Shown: positions 17,866-27,292, counted from the stretch's first letter. The stretch: 64,000 bases of DNA from JAVVHH01 sp965199665 (GCA_965199665.1 CBDASO010000001.1:1-64000); one strand, 5' to 3'. Numbers and translations: made by a program. Notes: generated by a model not told the origin, from the sequence alone.

Positions 17866-20217
17866 ATGCCGGCATCTCGGATATTCTGGCTGGGCGCACA
17901 CAAGGTGCTCAAGTTTACCGAACTGCGCGATCTGCGGACGATGGGATACGAAGTCTTTAATCCCGCCTACATCACGCCGGTCTACGATCAATCTGCCGAC
18001 CTTCGCATCGACGACGATCAGCCGAGCACCTTGCCGCCCGAGATCTTCGCGGAATTACTTACCTACAACTTCTTCTACAACGAGATCACGCCGCGTATCT
18101 TCGAGATCCTGAACCAATATTTCGACGGCGCGGTCGTCACGCTGAATGCCGACTGGCTCAAGGCCTTCCTGGTCGGCTACGAGGGGCCTGTAGTTTATCG
18201 GGTCTATGGCCAGCATTCCCCGCTGTCGGAAACGCTGATCCATAACGGGCTGTGGCGCACGGTGATCGAGCGGCCGAATTTCAGCATCATGCCGTTCTGC
18301 CGCGAGTCGATCGAGGACGAGCACCGCTGGTGTGTCGATCTCTGCACCCACGTCGTGCCCTACCAGATCCCCGACGACGTGTTCGAACGGACCGGCGCGT
18401 GGCGGCAGACCCCTAAGCGGCGGGAAATCGCGACCAGCATTCCCAACATCCAAAACCCCTACTTCGCCGCCGCCTATGCGCGGTTCGACGCGCATTACCC
18501 GCACCGCGTCTTCCGCATCTACGGGCCACAGCGAAACGCCCCGGCCGACTCGCGCATCGTCGGCTCGCTCGCCCGGCCCACCCTGCTCGACCGGTTCGCC
18601 GCCGCGGCCGGATACCTCTACGATTTCCGCGACGCCGTCTGCTATCTGCCTCCTGTCGAGGTCATGCAGCTGGGCGGCCCCGTGCTCTACGCGCCGGGAT
18701 CGCTGCTCAGCCGGATGTACGAGGGCGCCACACCAGGACTGGTCCGCGACCAGGCGGAAGCGGAGAAGAAGATCAGGCACCTGCTCAAAGGCGACCGCGG
18801 CTTCGTCGACGAGGTCGTGGCCGCCCAGGAGGTGGTCCGCCGACGTTACGACCGCGCGCTGGTGCAGCCGATGCTCGAAGACGCCTTCGCCGCCCTCTTC
18901 AACCGCACGCGCCCGGCGGCCGCCGAGCCGGTCGTAGCCTCGATCCGCTCCGCCAAGCGCACCGGCGGCGCGGCGATCACGCTGGCGATCCTGCTGCACA
19001 TCGACGGGCTGTTCGTCCATCGCCGCGGCCGGGTCTATGCCTTCGAGGGGATCCCACGCGTGGTCGACCTGATCGTCGACGTCCTGTTCCGCTTCGGCGA
19101 GCTCAATTTCATCGTCACCTGCACCCGGGGCTCCGAGCCTGCGCTGCATGACCTGTTCACCGACCAGATCCGAGCGGGACGGCTCACACTGATGCCGATC
19201 GATTGCGGGCACGACCGGCACGAGGTCGACGGCCTGCCGGAACGACTGCAGGCCATCGAACAGCTCAACGAGAACGCGGCCGTCATTGGCGCCCTGGTGC
19301 CGCACTATTACCTGTTCCCGGAGGCCTTGCTGCTTCGAGCCCCGCTGATCCTGTATCTGCCCGACTACTTCCCGCACCTCATGCCCGGGACGGTCTTCGA
19401 CAGTTCGGCCGAGAAGGATGCGGAGAACAAGCGTGTCGGCGTCGCGATCGCCGACCGGGCCGCGGCGATCCTGACCAACTCGACGTTCACGGCCTCGTAC
19501 CTCGCCGAGGCCGGCTTCGTCGACCCGGCCGCCCGGAAGGTGCACGTGGCGCCACTCCCGCTTTTGGGCGCGCGGCGGGCCACCGCGCTGGCCGACGACG
19601 AGCGTCGGGCTCTGGCGAGCAAACTGGCGGGCCGCCGCTTCCTGCTCTATCCGACGGCCAACCGGCCGAACAAGCAGATCGCATTCCTGCTCCGCCTGCT
19701 CGCCGTCCTGCGAATGACGGAGCCAGATCTGGTGCTGGTTTCGACCTGCAACCTCAATTCCGTACCCGCGGCGGCCGAAGCCTGCGCGCGGTTCGGCCTG
19801 GAGAACGACGTGATCCTGATGCCCGGGGTGGACGAAGGCTCGTTACGCTGGCTGTACGAGAACACCGCCGCCCTGTGCCTGACGTCCACCCTGGAGGGTA
19901 ATTTCCCGCCGCAGGTCAGAGAAGCGCTGGAATACGGCGCCCCGGTGGTCGCCACCCGGCTCGCGCCGATCACGGAGGCCCTGGGCTCGGCGGCAGACGA
20001 CCTGCTCCTGTGCGCCCCGCTCGACCTGGAGGATTACCGGCACAAACTGGCCACCGCGCTGCACGATCGCGAGGTCGTGCTGGAGCGGCAACGGCGCGTC
20101 ATCGAGATCCTGCGGCAGAGCGGCTCCGCAGAAGGCTTCTCGCGCGCGCTCGCGGCGATCCTGGCACCGCTGGAGCACTCGGCGCGGCACATCGCCGCCG
20201 TGAGAGAAGTCGCATGA
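17866..20217 (+). CDS. large glycosyltransferase with an unrecognised N-terminal domain
   Basis: A 783-residue cytoplasmic protein. The C-terminal half reads as a GT-B family 4 glycosyltransferase: ILTNSTFTASYLAEAGF, FLLYPTANRPNKQIAFLLRL, then LCLTSTLEGNFPPQVREALE with the donor-site Glu. The N-terminal 340 residues or so (starting ASRIFWLGAHKVLKFTELRD) also look like a GT-B-type fold, but I do not recognise the family. It may be a bifunctional enzyme. The ATG at 17866 has AAAGGGA upstream. The stop overlaps the next glycosyltransferase by ATGA. Confidence 0.75.
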   Translation: MPASRIFWLGAHKVLKFTELRDLRTMGYEVFNPAYITPVYDQSADLRIDDDQPSTLPPEIFAELLTYNFFYNEITPRIFEILNQYFDGAVVTLNADWLKAFLVGYEGPVVYRVYGQHSPLSETLIHNGLWRTVIERPNFSIMPFCRESIEDEHRWCVDLCTHVVPYQIPDDVFERTGAWRQTPKRREIATSIPNIQNPYFAAAYARFDAHYPHRVFRIYGPQRNAPADSRIVGSLARPTLLDRFAAAAGYLYDFRDAVCYLPPVEVMQLGGPVLYAPGSLLSRMYEGATPGLVRDQAEAEKKIRHLLKGDRGFVDEVVAAQEVVRRRYDRALVQPMLEDAFAALFNRTRPAAAEPVVASIRSAKRTGGAAITLAILLHIDGLFVHRRGRVYAFEGIPRVVDLIVDVLFRFGELNFIVTCTRGSEPALHDLFTDQIRAGRLTLMPIDCGHDRHEVDGLPERLQAIEQLNENAAVIGALVPHYYLFPEALLLRAPLILYLPDYFPHLMPGTVFDSSAEKDAENKRVGVAIADRAAAILTNSTFTASYLAEAGFVDPAARKVHVAPLPLLGARRATALADDERRALASKLAGRRFLLYPTANRPNKQIAFLLRLLAVLRMTEPDLVLVSTCNLNSVPAAAEACARFGLENDVILMPGVDEGSLRWLYENTAALCLTSTLEGNFPPQVREALEYGAPVVATRLAPITEALGSAADDLLLCAPLDLEDYRHKLATALHDREVVLERQRRVIEILRQSGSAEGFSRALAAILAPLEHSARHIAAVREVA

Positions 20218-21755
20218 CGATGCGCGTCGGTCTCATGGTGCCCACACTCGATGGGCATGACGGTATCCGGCACGACCTGCTGGGAATGCTGGCCGTGCTG
20301 ACGGCCGAGGGCGTAGAAGCCACCGTCTTCACAGCGACGGGCGAAGCCGATTTTCCGTTCCCGGTCATGCACTACCGCGACGTCGAGCTCGTTTTGGATG
20401 GCGAGAGCGACCTGCTGATCTATCACGCGTGCGCCGCCGACCCCGCTGCGGCGGGCGTCATGGCGTGCCTGCCGGGCCGGGTCGTCGTGCGGGTGCACGG
20501 CACTGCGCCGGCCGCCCTGCTGTCGCGCTGGTCGTCCGGCCTGGGCCGCGCAAGCCGCGAGGCGCGCGAGGCGCTCTTCGGCCTGGCCGACGGCACGGCC
20601 GACGGGTTCCTCGCCGACAGCGCCTTCGGGGCGGCGGAGTTGGCCGCCTTCGGCATCGACCCGGCCTGCATCGAGATCGTGCCCCGCCTGCATCGCTGCG
20701 ACCAACTCCGCGGCTTGCCCGACGACCCGCCGACGGCGCGGATGCTGGAAACCCGGAGCTTCAACGTCCTTGCCGTCGGCCGCCTCGCGCCGAACGAGGA
20801 TCTCGAGCTCATGATGCAGAGCCTCGTCAACGCGCTGAATTGGGGCGGGCTGGACATCCAGCTCCACCATGTCGGCCAGCACGACCCCCGCCTGCAGGAT
20901 TACACCAACGCCGTCGTCGATATCCTGGCCCGCAACGGCGCGCTGAGCCGGCTAACCTTCTACGGCCATGTTGGCCCCCGCGCGCTGGCCACGCTCTACC
21001 GCCATTGCGACCTGTTCTGGACCACAAGCCGGTATGACGGCTTCAACTTGCCGGCGCTCGAGGCCATGGCGTTCGGGCGGCCTGTGCTGACCTCTCGGCA
21101 GCCCGCCTTGGCCGAGCTGTGCGGCGATGCCGGGGTCTATGCCGAGACGGCCGAGCAATTTGCTCGCCACCTGCACGAGATCCTGGCCGACGACGCGTTC
21201 CGCTTGCGGCTCGGCCGAACCTCCCGTCAGCGCTACGACGCCTCCTTCCTGCCGAGCCGCCTCGCGCGCCGGTTCACCGAAGCGCTCCGCACTCTGGGCG
21301 ATCGCAGCGAGGCCCGGGTCCCGGCCAGTTCGCTCGATCGAGCCGGCGACTGGTTCGGGCTGCCGCAGGTGGACGACCTTCTGGCGACCGTGATGCCCAC
21401 GCTGCCGGCCATGCCGCCCTACGGCCTGAACGGCCGCGAGCGCCGCCGCGACGTGATCGACCACGCCTTCCGCCTCGAGCCCGCCCCGCCGCCACTGGCG
21501 GACTACCTGGCGTCGCCCGACCTGCTCGCCTACGCGCGCGATTTGGAGATGCCGCAGGCAGCGCGGCATCTCGGGCCCGCCCTGCGCCTGTTCTGGACGT
21601 TCAACCGCGCGGCCCGGTCGCGCTTCGACCTGCAGCGCTCCGAGAGCGTGGCGGATTACTGCGCCTGGTTCGATCGCGAGGCGGCCGCGGACTACGCGCC
21701 GCTGCTCCGGGCTCTGCGGCCTGCGCGGGGGCCGGCCTTCGGGGTGGCTGCCTGA
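20214..21755 (+). CDS. glycosyltransferase, family 4-like, with C-terminal extension
   Basis: A 513-residue GT-B enzyme. The N-terminal domain begins RVGLMVPTLDGHDGIRHDL. The C-terminal GT4 core includes FNVLAVGRLAPNEDLELMM, LTFYGHVGPRALATLY and the donor-binding FWTTSRYDGFNLPALEAMAF (EX7E-type). After the GT4 core there are about 130 further residues (about 380-513) that I cannot assign. The start overlaps the previous gene by ATGA, so the two transferases are probably made together and act in sequence on the same glycan. Confidence 0.8.
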   Translation: MTMRVGLMVPTLDGHDGIRHDLLGMLAVLTAEGVEATVFTATGEADFPFPVMHYRDVELVLDGESDLLIYHACAADPAAAGVMACLPGRVVVRVHGTAPAALLSRWSSGLGRASREAREALFGLADGTADGFLADSAFGAAELAAFGIDPACIEIVPRLHRCDQLRGLPDDPPTARMLETRSFNVLAVGRLAPNEDLELMMQSLVNALNWGGLDIQLHHVGQHDPRLQDYTNAVVDILARNGALSRLTFYGHVGPRALATLYRHCDLFWTTSRYDGFNLPALEAMAFGRPVLTSRQPALAELCGDAGVYAETAEQFARHLHEILADDAFRLRLGRTSRQRYDASFLPSRLARRFTEALRTLGDRSEARVPASSLDRAGDWFGLPQVDDLLATVMPTLPAMPPYGLNGRERRRDVIDHAFRLEPAPPPLADYLASPDLLAYARDLEMPQAARHLGPALRLFWTFNRAARSRFDLQRSESVADYCAWFDREAAADYAPLLRALRPARGPAFGVAA

Positions 21756-21786
21756 ATTCCTTCGGATCAGACAATCGCCGACAGGG

Positions 21787-23037
21787 TCAGACGATCTCGA
21801 TCTCCGGAAACGGGAAGATCATGCGGCCTCCAGCGTTGAGGAACTCGGCCTCGCGCTGGATGATACCTTCCTTGAAGTGCCAGGGCAGGACGAGGAAGTA
21901 ATCGGGCTGCATCGCCCGGGCTTCCGCCTCGGAGATGATCGGGATGTTGGTGCCGGGCGTGAAGGCGCCGAACTTGTCCGGGTTGACCTCGGCGATGAAC
22001 GGCACTTCGGCCGTGGTGATGCCGCAGAACTGCAGCACCACGTTGCCCTTGGTGGACGCGCCGTAGCCGAACACCTTCTTGCCGTCCGCGGCCAGCGATT
22101 GCAGGAGCCGCATCAGGTCCTCGCGATGGCGGAACACCCGCTCCTCGAACTCGCGATACGGGCGCGGCGTCGAAAGCCCCATCCGGTCTTCCTGCGTGAG
22201 CAGCCAATCCACCACGGCTTCCCGACCGCGCCGCGGGTCCGACTTGCGCACCGCGGTGACAGCGAAGCTGCCGCCGTTGACGCCGTTCATCTTGACGTCG
22301 ATGGCGCGCATGCCGGCCGCGTCGAGGATACGGCTGACCACGCCGAGCGAGTAGTATTCCAGATGCTCGTGGCACACCGTGTCGTAGGATGTCATGCGCA
22401 GCATGGAGGGCATGTAGCTCTGCTCGAAATGCCACATGCCGCCGGGCGCCAGCACCCGCTCGATCTCGCGGGCGAATGCGATGGGATCGTCGAGGTCGTA
22501 GAACATCGCAATCGAGGTCACGATCTTGGCGGACTTGTCGGTCGCGGAGCGGAAGTTGCGCTCCGAAAAGAAGTCCGGCACCAGCTTGATGCCGTCCGGG
22601 TAATATTGGCGGAACTTGTTGCCGGTCGGGTCGATGCCGATCCGCTCGATCCCGCCTGTGGTGTAGGCCTTGAGTGACGTGGCGTCGTTGGAACCAATAT
22701 CCAACACCGTGTCGCCGCCCTGCAGCCCGGCGAACGCCTCAAGCTCCCCGATCTTGCGGGTGAGATGGCGCACCATGCTCTGGTTCAGCCCGGAGCGGTA
22801 CCCATAGTTGTCGCCATACATCTCCGACAGGCTGAAGGTGTCGGCAAGCTGCAGCAATCCCGAGGCAGGGCACCAGACCAGGCGCAGCGGACCACTGGTC
22901 ACCGGGTCGGTCGGACTCTTGGGGAAGACGCCGGTCAGCTTCTGGTGACCGAGGTCGAGGACGGTGACGAGTTGATCGCCGCCACCGACGCGGCAAGTAT
23001 CGATCGAAGTATAGTCTTTCGCGTGCCAGTCAGCCAT
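21787..23037 (-). CDS. class I SAM-dependent methyltransferase, NDP-sugar C-methyltransferase-like
   Basis: A 416-residue three-part protein: a short N-terminal zinc-type domain, a SAM domain with VLDIGSNDATSLKAY (about 110-124), and a C-terminal domain with FGYGASTKGNVVLQF and GTNIPIISEAEA. This is the layout of sugar C-methyltransferases such as TylC3/NovU. The CHEHLEYYS motif of the family is intact. In the zinc domain only one Cys of each expected pair is kept (CRVG and CPASG instead of CxxC), so zinc binding is doubtful. It probably methylates a nucleotide sugar for the capsule. It is on the opposite strand to its neighbours. Confidence 0.82.
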   Translation of the reverse strand: MADWHAKDYTSIDTCRVGGGDQLVTVLDLGHQKLTGVFPKSPTDPVTSGPLRLVWCPASGLLQLADTFSLSEMYGDNYGYRSGLNQSMVRHLTRKIGELEAFAGLQGGDTVLDIGSNDATSLKAYTTGGIERIGIDPTGNKFRQYYPDGIKLVPDFFSERNFRSATDKSAKIVTSIAMFYDLDDPIAFAREIERVLAPGGMWHFEQSYMPSMLRMTSYDTVCHEHLEYYSLGVVSRILDAAGMRAIDVKMNGVNGGSFAVTAVRKSDPRRGREAVVDWLLTQEDRMGLSTPRPYREFEERVFRHREDLMRLLQSLAADGKKVFGYGASTKGNVVLQFCGITTAEVPFIAEVNPDKFGAFTPGTNIPIISEAEARAMQPDYFLVLPWHFKEGIIQREAEFLNAGGRMIFPFPEIEIV

Positions 23038-23050
23038 TAAAGCGACACCC

Positions 23051-23086
23051 TTTTGGTCGATGCATCAACATTTTGCTCGATGCATC
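23051..23086 (-). repeat. 20-bp-period direct repeat with ATGCAT core upstream of the methyltransferase
   Basis: Two copies of TTTTG(G/C)TCGATGCATC lie at 23051-23066 and 23071-23086, spaced by 20 bp, about two helical turns. Each contains the palindrome ATGCAT. They sit 14 bp upstream of the start codon of the minus-strand methyltransferase. The spacing suits a tandem protein-binding site, but no regulator is known. Confidence 0.55.
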
Positions 23087-23475
23087 CGCAATGCCACCAA
23101 TTCCCGCGCGGGCGCAAGTCGAGCCATGGACCCAGTCGATGAAAGCGTGACCGGAGAAGCATCTGCCAAACCATCTCTGGCCGCCGATAAATGGCCGGCA
23201 TTACTCAATTTCATAGTTTCGTTTCATTAAGTGATGTTCGACCCGGTCGCGAAGGGGTCGACGGGCGCAGCTCGACCCGGCCGCCACCAGTGGTTGCAGA
23301 CTGGCGGGATGCCAAACGGCGCCAACGTGGCCGCAGCGCCACAGCGGAAACAGAGCGCCCGAGCGAGTGTGCTTTCCATGCCGCACTCGCGTGGCGGCTG
23401 CGCTTCAGTCGGCTGGACAACGCGGCCCGGCTGCTTGTAGCAACGGACGCAACTGACGAGGCAGATGGAGGCTCC
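23087..23475. other. about 390-bp gene-less stretch before the export lipoprotein
   Basis: An open frame runs through 23191-23475 in phase with the export gene but shows no recognisable domain and lies before a convincing lipoprotein signal. The first part (about 23150-23235) is AT-richer and contains two TTTCAT boxes 13 bp apart, so promoter activity toward the export genes is plausible. I see no RNA gene, terminator or other conserved element. Confidence 0.4.
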
Positions 23476-24693
23476 GTGCGGGGATCAGCAGCCTGGGGAG
23501 CCGTGCGTCTGGCCATGGTAGCCGCCCTGGCAGGCTGCAGCAGCCTGCCGACGTCCGGGCCCAGTAATGGAGAGATCCAGGAGCAATTCGCCTCCCCGGA
23601 GGCCAATCCGACCGGCGCCTATCTCGTCGAGCTCACCCCGGCGGTGACGGAACAGTTGCGGGCGGTGCCGGAGCGGGCGCTGGGCGCGATCGACCGGCTG
23701 CGGTCCAATCGCGCGATCGACCTGCTCGGCCCCGGCGACATCCTGTCCGTCACGATCTACGAGGCCGGCAGCGGCTTGTTCAACGGGCGGCGGAGCGGAG
23801 GCGAGAGCGGGTTGGGGGCCGACACCGCGCCACCGCCCACCGGGTCGACCGGCGAGACGCTGCCGCGCCTGCAGGTGGACCGCAACGGCACCATCTCCAT
23901 CCCCTACGCGGGCACGATCAAGGTGGCGGGTTCGACCACCACTCAGGTGCAGCGGATGATCGAGAACCGGCTGGCGCAGCAGGCGTCTCAGGCCCAGGTG
24001 CTGGTCACCTTGGCCAGCAACGGCAGCAACGTGGTCTACGTCTCGGGTGACGTGAAGAACTCCGGCCGCTTCCCGCTCTCGCTCAGCCGCGAGCGCCTGC
24101 TGGACGTGATCGCGCTCGCCGGCGGCCCGACGCACAGCCCGCAGGACACGGTGGTCAAGATCACCCGCCGCGGCCAGTCGGCCAGCACGTCGCTGACCGC
24201 CGTGCAGACCAACGCGGACGAGAACATCGCCGTCGAGCCGCTCGACCGGATCCAGGCCGACTACCTGCCGCGGTCCTTTCTGTCGTTCGGCGCGACCGGC
24301 AAGGTGGCGCAACTCCCGTTCGACAGCGCGCAGGTCTCGCTGGCCGAGGCCGTCGCCCGGGTGGGCGGGCTCAACGACGACCGCGCCAATCCGGAAGGCG
24401 TCTATCTGTTCCGCTTCGAGGATGCCGCCGACACCCGCGCGTTGGGGTTGCCGGTCCGTTCCGGCACCCCGGCCTCGCCCAACACGCCGGGCGCGCTGCC
24501 GGCGGGAACCCCGATCGTGTACCGGGTCAACATGCGGAACCCACAGAGTTACTTCACGCTGCAGCGCTTCACCATGCGCGACAAAGACCTGATCTACATC
24601 GCCAACGCGCCCACGGTTCAGATCTACAAATTCCTCCAGCTGATCTATACCTTCACCACGCCGGCAACCACCGGCGCCATTCTCGCGAAATAG
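23476..24693 (+). CDS. polysaccharide export outer-membrane lipoprotein, Wza/KpsD-like
   Basis: A 405-residue protein. With the GTG start at 23476 (GGAGG just upstream), residues 1-21 form a lipoprotein signal ending LAGC, with Cys21 as the lipid anchor. The Poly_export domain follows (LLGPGDILSVTIYEAGSGLF, then VDRNGTISIPYAGTIKVAG), and then SLBB-type repeats (VVYVSGDVKNSGRFPLSLSR and FSLAEAVARVGG-like). It should form the outer-membrane channel for the polymer exported by KpsMT and bridged by KpsE. The frame is open further upstream, so the exact start is a choice. It is followed at 13 bp by kpsM. Confidence 0.88.
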   Translation: MRGSAAWGAVRLAMVAALAGCSSLPTSGPSNGEIQEQFASPEANPTGAYLVELTPAVTEQLRAVPERALGAIDRLRSNRAIDLLGPGDILSVTIYEAGSGLFNGRRSGGESGLGADTAPPPTGSTGETLPRLQVDRNGTISIPYAGTIKVAGSTTTQVQRMIENRLAQQASQAQVLVTLASNGSNVVYVSGDVKNSGRFPLSLSRERLLDVIALAGGPTHSPQDTVVKITRRGQSASTSLTAVQTNADENIAVEPLDRIQADYLPRSFLSFGATGKVAQLPFDSAQVSLAEAVARVGGLNDDRANPEGVYLFRFEDAADTRALGLPVRSGTPASPNTPGALPAGTPIVYRVNMRNPQSYFTLQRFTMRDKDLIYIANAPTVQIYKFLQLIYTFTTPATTGAILAK

Positions 24694-24706
24694 GCTGGAG
24701 CGTCGG

Positions 24707-25480
24707 GTGCTCAACGCGTTTCGGATGCAGTGGACGGTGATCGCGGCGCTGGTGATCCGAGAGATCAACACGCGGTACGGCCGCGAGAACATCGGCTTCC
24801 TGTGGATCATCGGCGAGCCCATCCTGTTCGTCGCCGGCGTGACGATCGCCTGGTCGGCAATGCGGCCGGCGCTCGAGCACGGGCTGCCCATGCCCGCCAT
24901 CGTGCTGAGCGGTTACGTGCCGCTGACCATGTGGCGGCATTGCCTGGGCCGGTCGGTCAAGGCTTACGAAGCCAACGGGTCGTTGATGTTTCACCGCCAG
25001 GTCACCCCATTCGACATCATCACCGCGCGATGCTTCCTCGAGATCGTCGGCGTGTTGCTGGCGGCCGCGATCGTGTTCGGCGGCTGCTTCGTCATCGGCG
25101 CGATCGCGTGGCCGGCCGATTGGGGGTTGGTCTATCTTGGCCTGTTCATGCAGGCGGCGTTCAGCTACGCGACCGGGCTGCTGGTCGCCAGTGCCAGCGA
25201 GTATTCCGACATCGTCGAGCGCTCCGTCTCCGTTCTGAGCTACCTGTCGATCCCGTTCTCCGGCGCGTTCACCATGGTGGACTGGCTCAGCCCCTCCTAC
25301 CAATACGTCCTGCTTTGGTCGCCGAGCGTGAACAACGTCGAGATGATCCGCGCCGGCATGTTCGGCGCGAGCGCCCATGCCCATTACGACATGGTCTACA
25401 ACGGCTGGATGACGGCGCTGTTGATCACCGTCGGCCTGTTCCTCACCTCGCGGGTGCGCAGCCGTATCCTGGTCCATTGA
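24707..25480 (+). CDS. kpsM: capsule polysaccharide ABC exporter, permease
   Basis: A 257-residue ABC2-type membrane protein with about six membrane segments. The N terminus VIAALVIREINTRYGRENIG is a hallmark of KpsM/CtrC/Wzm-like permeases. The end, LFLTSRVRSRILVH, is also typical. The GTG at 24707 has GGAG upstream. The stop overlaps the TTG start of the ATPase gene by TTGA. With KpsT it moves the lipid-linked polymer across the inner membrane. Confidence 0.9.
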   Translation: MLNAFRMQWTVIAALVIREINTRYGRENIGFLWIIGEPILFVAGVTIAWSAMRPALEHGLPMPAIVLSGYVPLTMWRHCLGRSVKAYEANGSLMFHRQVTPFDIITARCFLEIVGVLLAAAIVFGGCFVIGAIAWPADWGLVYLGLFMQAAFSYATGLLVASASEYSDIVERSVSVLSYLSIPFSGAFTMVDWLSPSYQYVLLWSPSVNNVEMIRAGMFGASAHAHYDMVYNGWMTALLITVGLFLTSRVRSRILVH

Positions 25481-26124
25481 TCCACTGCGTCGACATCGTG
25501 AAAGACTACGAGATCGTCCGCGGCCGGCGCCGCGTGCTGGATCACGTCAATCTCGACGTCCGGCCCGGCCAGAAGCTCGGCATCGTCGGCCGCAACGGCG
25601 CCGGCAAGTCGACGCTGATCAAGATCATCGGCGGGGTCGAATTGCCGACCGCCGGGCAGGTGATCCGCTCCATGTCCGTCTCCTGGCCGCTCGCCTTCAG
25701 CGGCGCCTTCCAGGGCAGCCTCACCGGCCTCGACAACCTCCGCTTCATTTGCCGCATCTACGGCCTCGACTACCCCGAGACCCGGCGTTTCGTGGACGAT
25801 TTCGCCGAACTCGGCCGCCAGCTCGCCGAACCGGTCAAGACCTACTCCTCCGGCATGCGCGCCCGGCTCGCCTTCGCGCTCACCATCGCCATCGAGTTCG
25901 ACTGCTACCTGATCGACGAGGTCATCATGGTCGGCGACGCCCGCTTCTTCGAACGCTGCCGCCGCGAGCTGTTCGAGAAGCGCGCAGACCGGGCGCTGAT
26001 CCTGGTGTCGCACGACATGAGCTTCATCCAGGAGGTCTGCGACAGCGCGGCCGTGCTGAGCAACCGGACGCTGGACCTCTTTCCCAGCGTGGCCGAGGCG
26101 GTCGAGCGCTACAATCAGCTCTGA
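25477..26124 (+). CDS. kpsT: capsule polysaccharide ABC exporter, ATPase
   Basis: A 215-residue single ABC domain with Walker A GRNGAGKS (about 38-45), signature YSSGMRARLAFAL and Walker B CYLIDEVIMVGD, all as in KpsT/CtrD. ISHD-type switch LVSHDMSF follows. It lacks the C-terminal carbohydrate-binding domain found in Wzt proteins, which fits a capsule rather than an O-antigen system. The TTG start is coupled to kpsM. The last 10 bp overlap the convergent glycosyltransferase gene. Confidence 0.9.
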   Translation: MIHCVDIVKDYEIVRGRRRVLDHVNLDVRPGQKLGIVGRNGAGKSTLIKIIGGVELPTAGQVIRSMSVSWPLAFSGAFQGSLTGLDNLRFICRIYGLDYPETRRFVDDFAELGRQLAEPVKTYSSGMRARLAFALTIAIEFDCYLIDEVIMVGDARFFERCRRELFEKRADRALILVSHDMSFIQEVCDSAAVLSNRTLDLFPSVAEAVERYNQL

Positions 26125-27239
26125 GCCACCCTCGCGTAGAGTGGCCGGAGGCGGGACGCGTAGGCTGCCGGGGTGAACATCGCCGCGCGGCGATGCCCGG
26201 CCGCCACCAGGGAAGCGGCGGCCGCATCGTCGGTCGAGAGCGCGGCGATCGCGGCGGCCAGGGCGGCCGTGTCCGCCGGGTCGACCAGCCACGCCGCGTC
26301 GCCAGCCACCTCGGCGAGCGCGCCCCGGTCGCTACAGATCACCGGCACGCCGAACGTCATGGCCTCCGCGACTGGCAGGCCGAAGCCTTCCGCCAGCGAC
26401 GCCGCGACCACCACCCGCGCGCCCGCGAGCAGCGCCACCAGCGCCGGCCGCGCCAGCCACGGGATCCGCCGCACCGACGGCCCCGCCTCCGCTAGCTCCG
26501 CCGCTGCGCCCCACCCGTCCGGCCCGGCGATCACCAGCGGCAACCCCGTCCGGCTCGCCCGGTGCGCCGCGATCAACCGCCCGACATTCTTGCGCCGCTC
26601 CACCGACCCGGCGTGCAGCACGTAACCGCCCGTCACCAACCCCAGCGGCGCCAGCGTCCGCGCGACCAAGCTTGGCTCGGGAAGCGGATCGGTCACCGCC
26701 TGATACGTGTTGATGACGCGCTCCGGCGGCACGCCCAGCGCCGCGACGATCTCCTGGCGCGACGCTTCCGAGACGGTGACGATCTGCGCCGCGTCCGCCA
26801 CGATCCGACGCAGCAGCCGCGCCATTCGCCGCCCCGGCACCGGGCTGAGGCCGGGGTGCAGCAGCGGGATGAGGTCGTGCACCGTGTAGAGGTTCGGCAC
26901 GTCGCGCCAGCGCATCGGCAGCGGGTAGGTCCAATGCATCAGCGTCGGCGCCGCGTCCGGCGCATGGAGCGGCAGCAGCGTTCGCCTCAGGTCGAACCGT
27001 ACCTGGGCAGCGCGGAACACGTCGCCGGCCACCCGCCGCCCATCGACCAGCGGCACCGGCCAGGGCCCCGGCTGCAACGCCCCGCGCCACACGCCGGCCC
27101 GGCCGCCCACGCGGCCCTCCACGAGCGGCTCGACGACGTGACCCAGCCCCCTGGCCGTCTCGGCCAGCGCCGCGCCGTAGGTCGTCACGCCGGTGCCGCC
27201 GGGCTGACGCGCCAGCCGCGCGTCCATGCAGATCCGCAT
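26115..27239 (-). CDS. glycosyltransferase family 4
   Basis: A 374-residue GT-B enzyme. The N-terminal domain begins RICMDARLARQPGGTGVTTY, with MHWTYPLPMRW and YTVHDLIPLLHP. The C-terminal domain has VLHAGSVERRKNVGRLIAAH and the EX7E motif in SLAEGFGLPVAEAMTFGVPV. It resembles mannosyl/rhamnosyltransferases of capsule loci. It is clearly a paralogue of the divergent gene at 27303: both carry MHWTYPLP, YTxHDLxPL and a SEASxxxIV...NTYQ block. It runs against kpsT and overlaps it by 10 bp at the 3' end. Confidence 0.88.
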   Translation of the reverse strand: MRICMDARLARQPGGTGVTTYGAALAETARGLGHVVEPLVEGRVGGRAGVWRGALQPGPWPVPLVDGRRVAGDVFRAAQVRFDLRRTLLPLHAPDAAPTLMHWTYPLPMRWRDVPNLYTVHDLIPLLHPGLSPVPGRRMARLLRRIVADAAQIVTVSEASRQEIVAALGVPPERVINTYQAVTDPLPEPSLVARTLAPLGLVTGGYVLHAGSVERRKNVGRLIAAHRASRTGLPLVIAGPDGWGAAAELAEAGPSVRRIPWLARPALVALLAGARVVVAASLAEGFGLPVAEAMTFGVPVICSDRGALAEVAGDAAWLVDPADTAALAAAIAALSTDDAAAASLVAAGHRRAAMFTPAAYASRLRPLYARVAQS

Positions 27240-27262
27240 CGCCGCTCAGGCGCCGGGCCGGC

Positions 27263-27292
27263 TTGACCCGGCTTTGGCGGCGTCCCTAGGGT
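27263..27292 (+). promoter_or_regulatory. possible sigma-70-type promoter between divergent glycosyltransferases
   Basis: TTGACC (27263-27268) and TAGGGT (27287-27292) are separated by 18 bp. This places a likely start point only a few bases before the ATG at 27303, and no ribosome site is visible there, so the transcript could be nearly leaderless. This is inference from sequence pattern alone. Confidence 0.3.

Noticed and set aside
23191..23475. A 95-residue N-terminal extension of the export lipoprotein
   Set aside because: It would bury the lipoprotein signal and lipobox inside the protein, which cannot be processed. The part has no recognisable domain.
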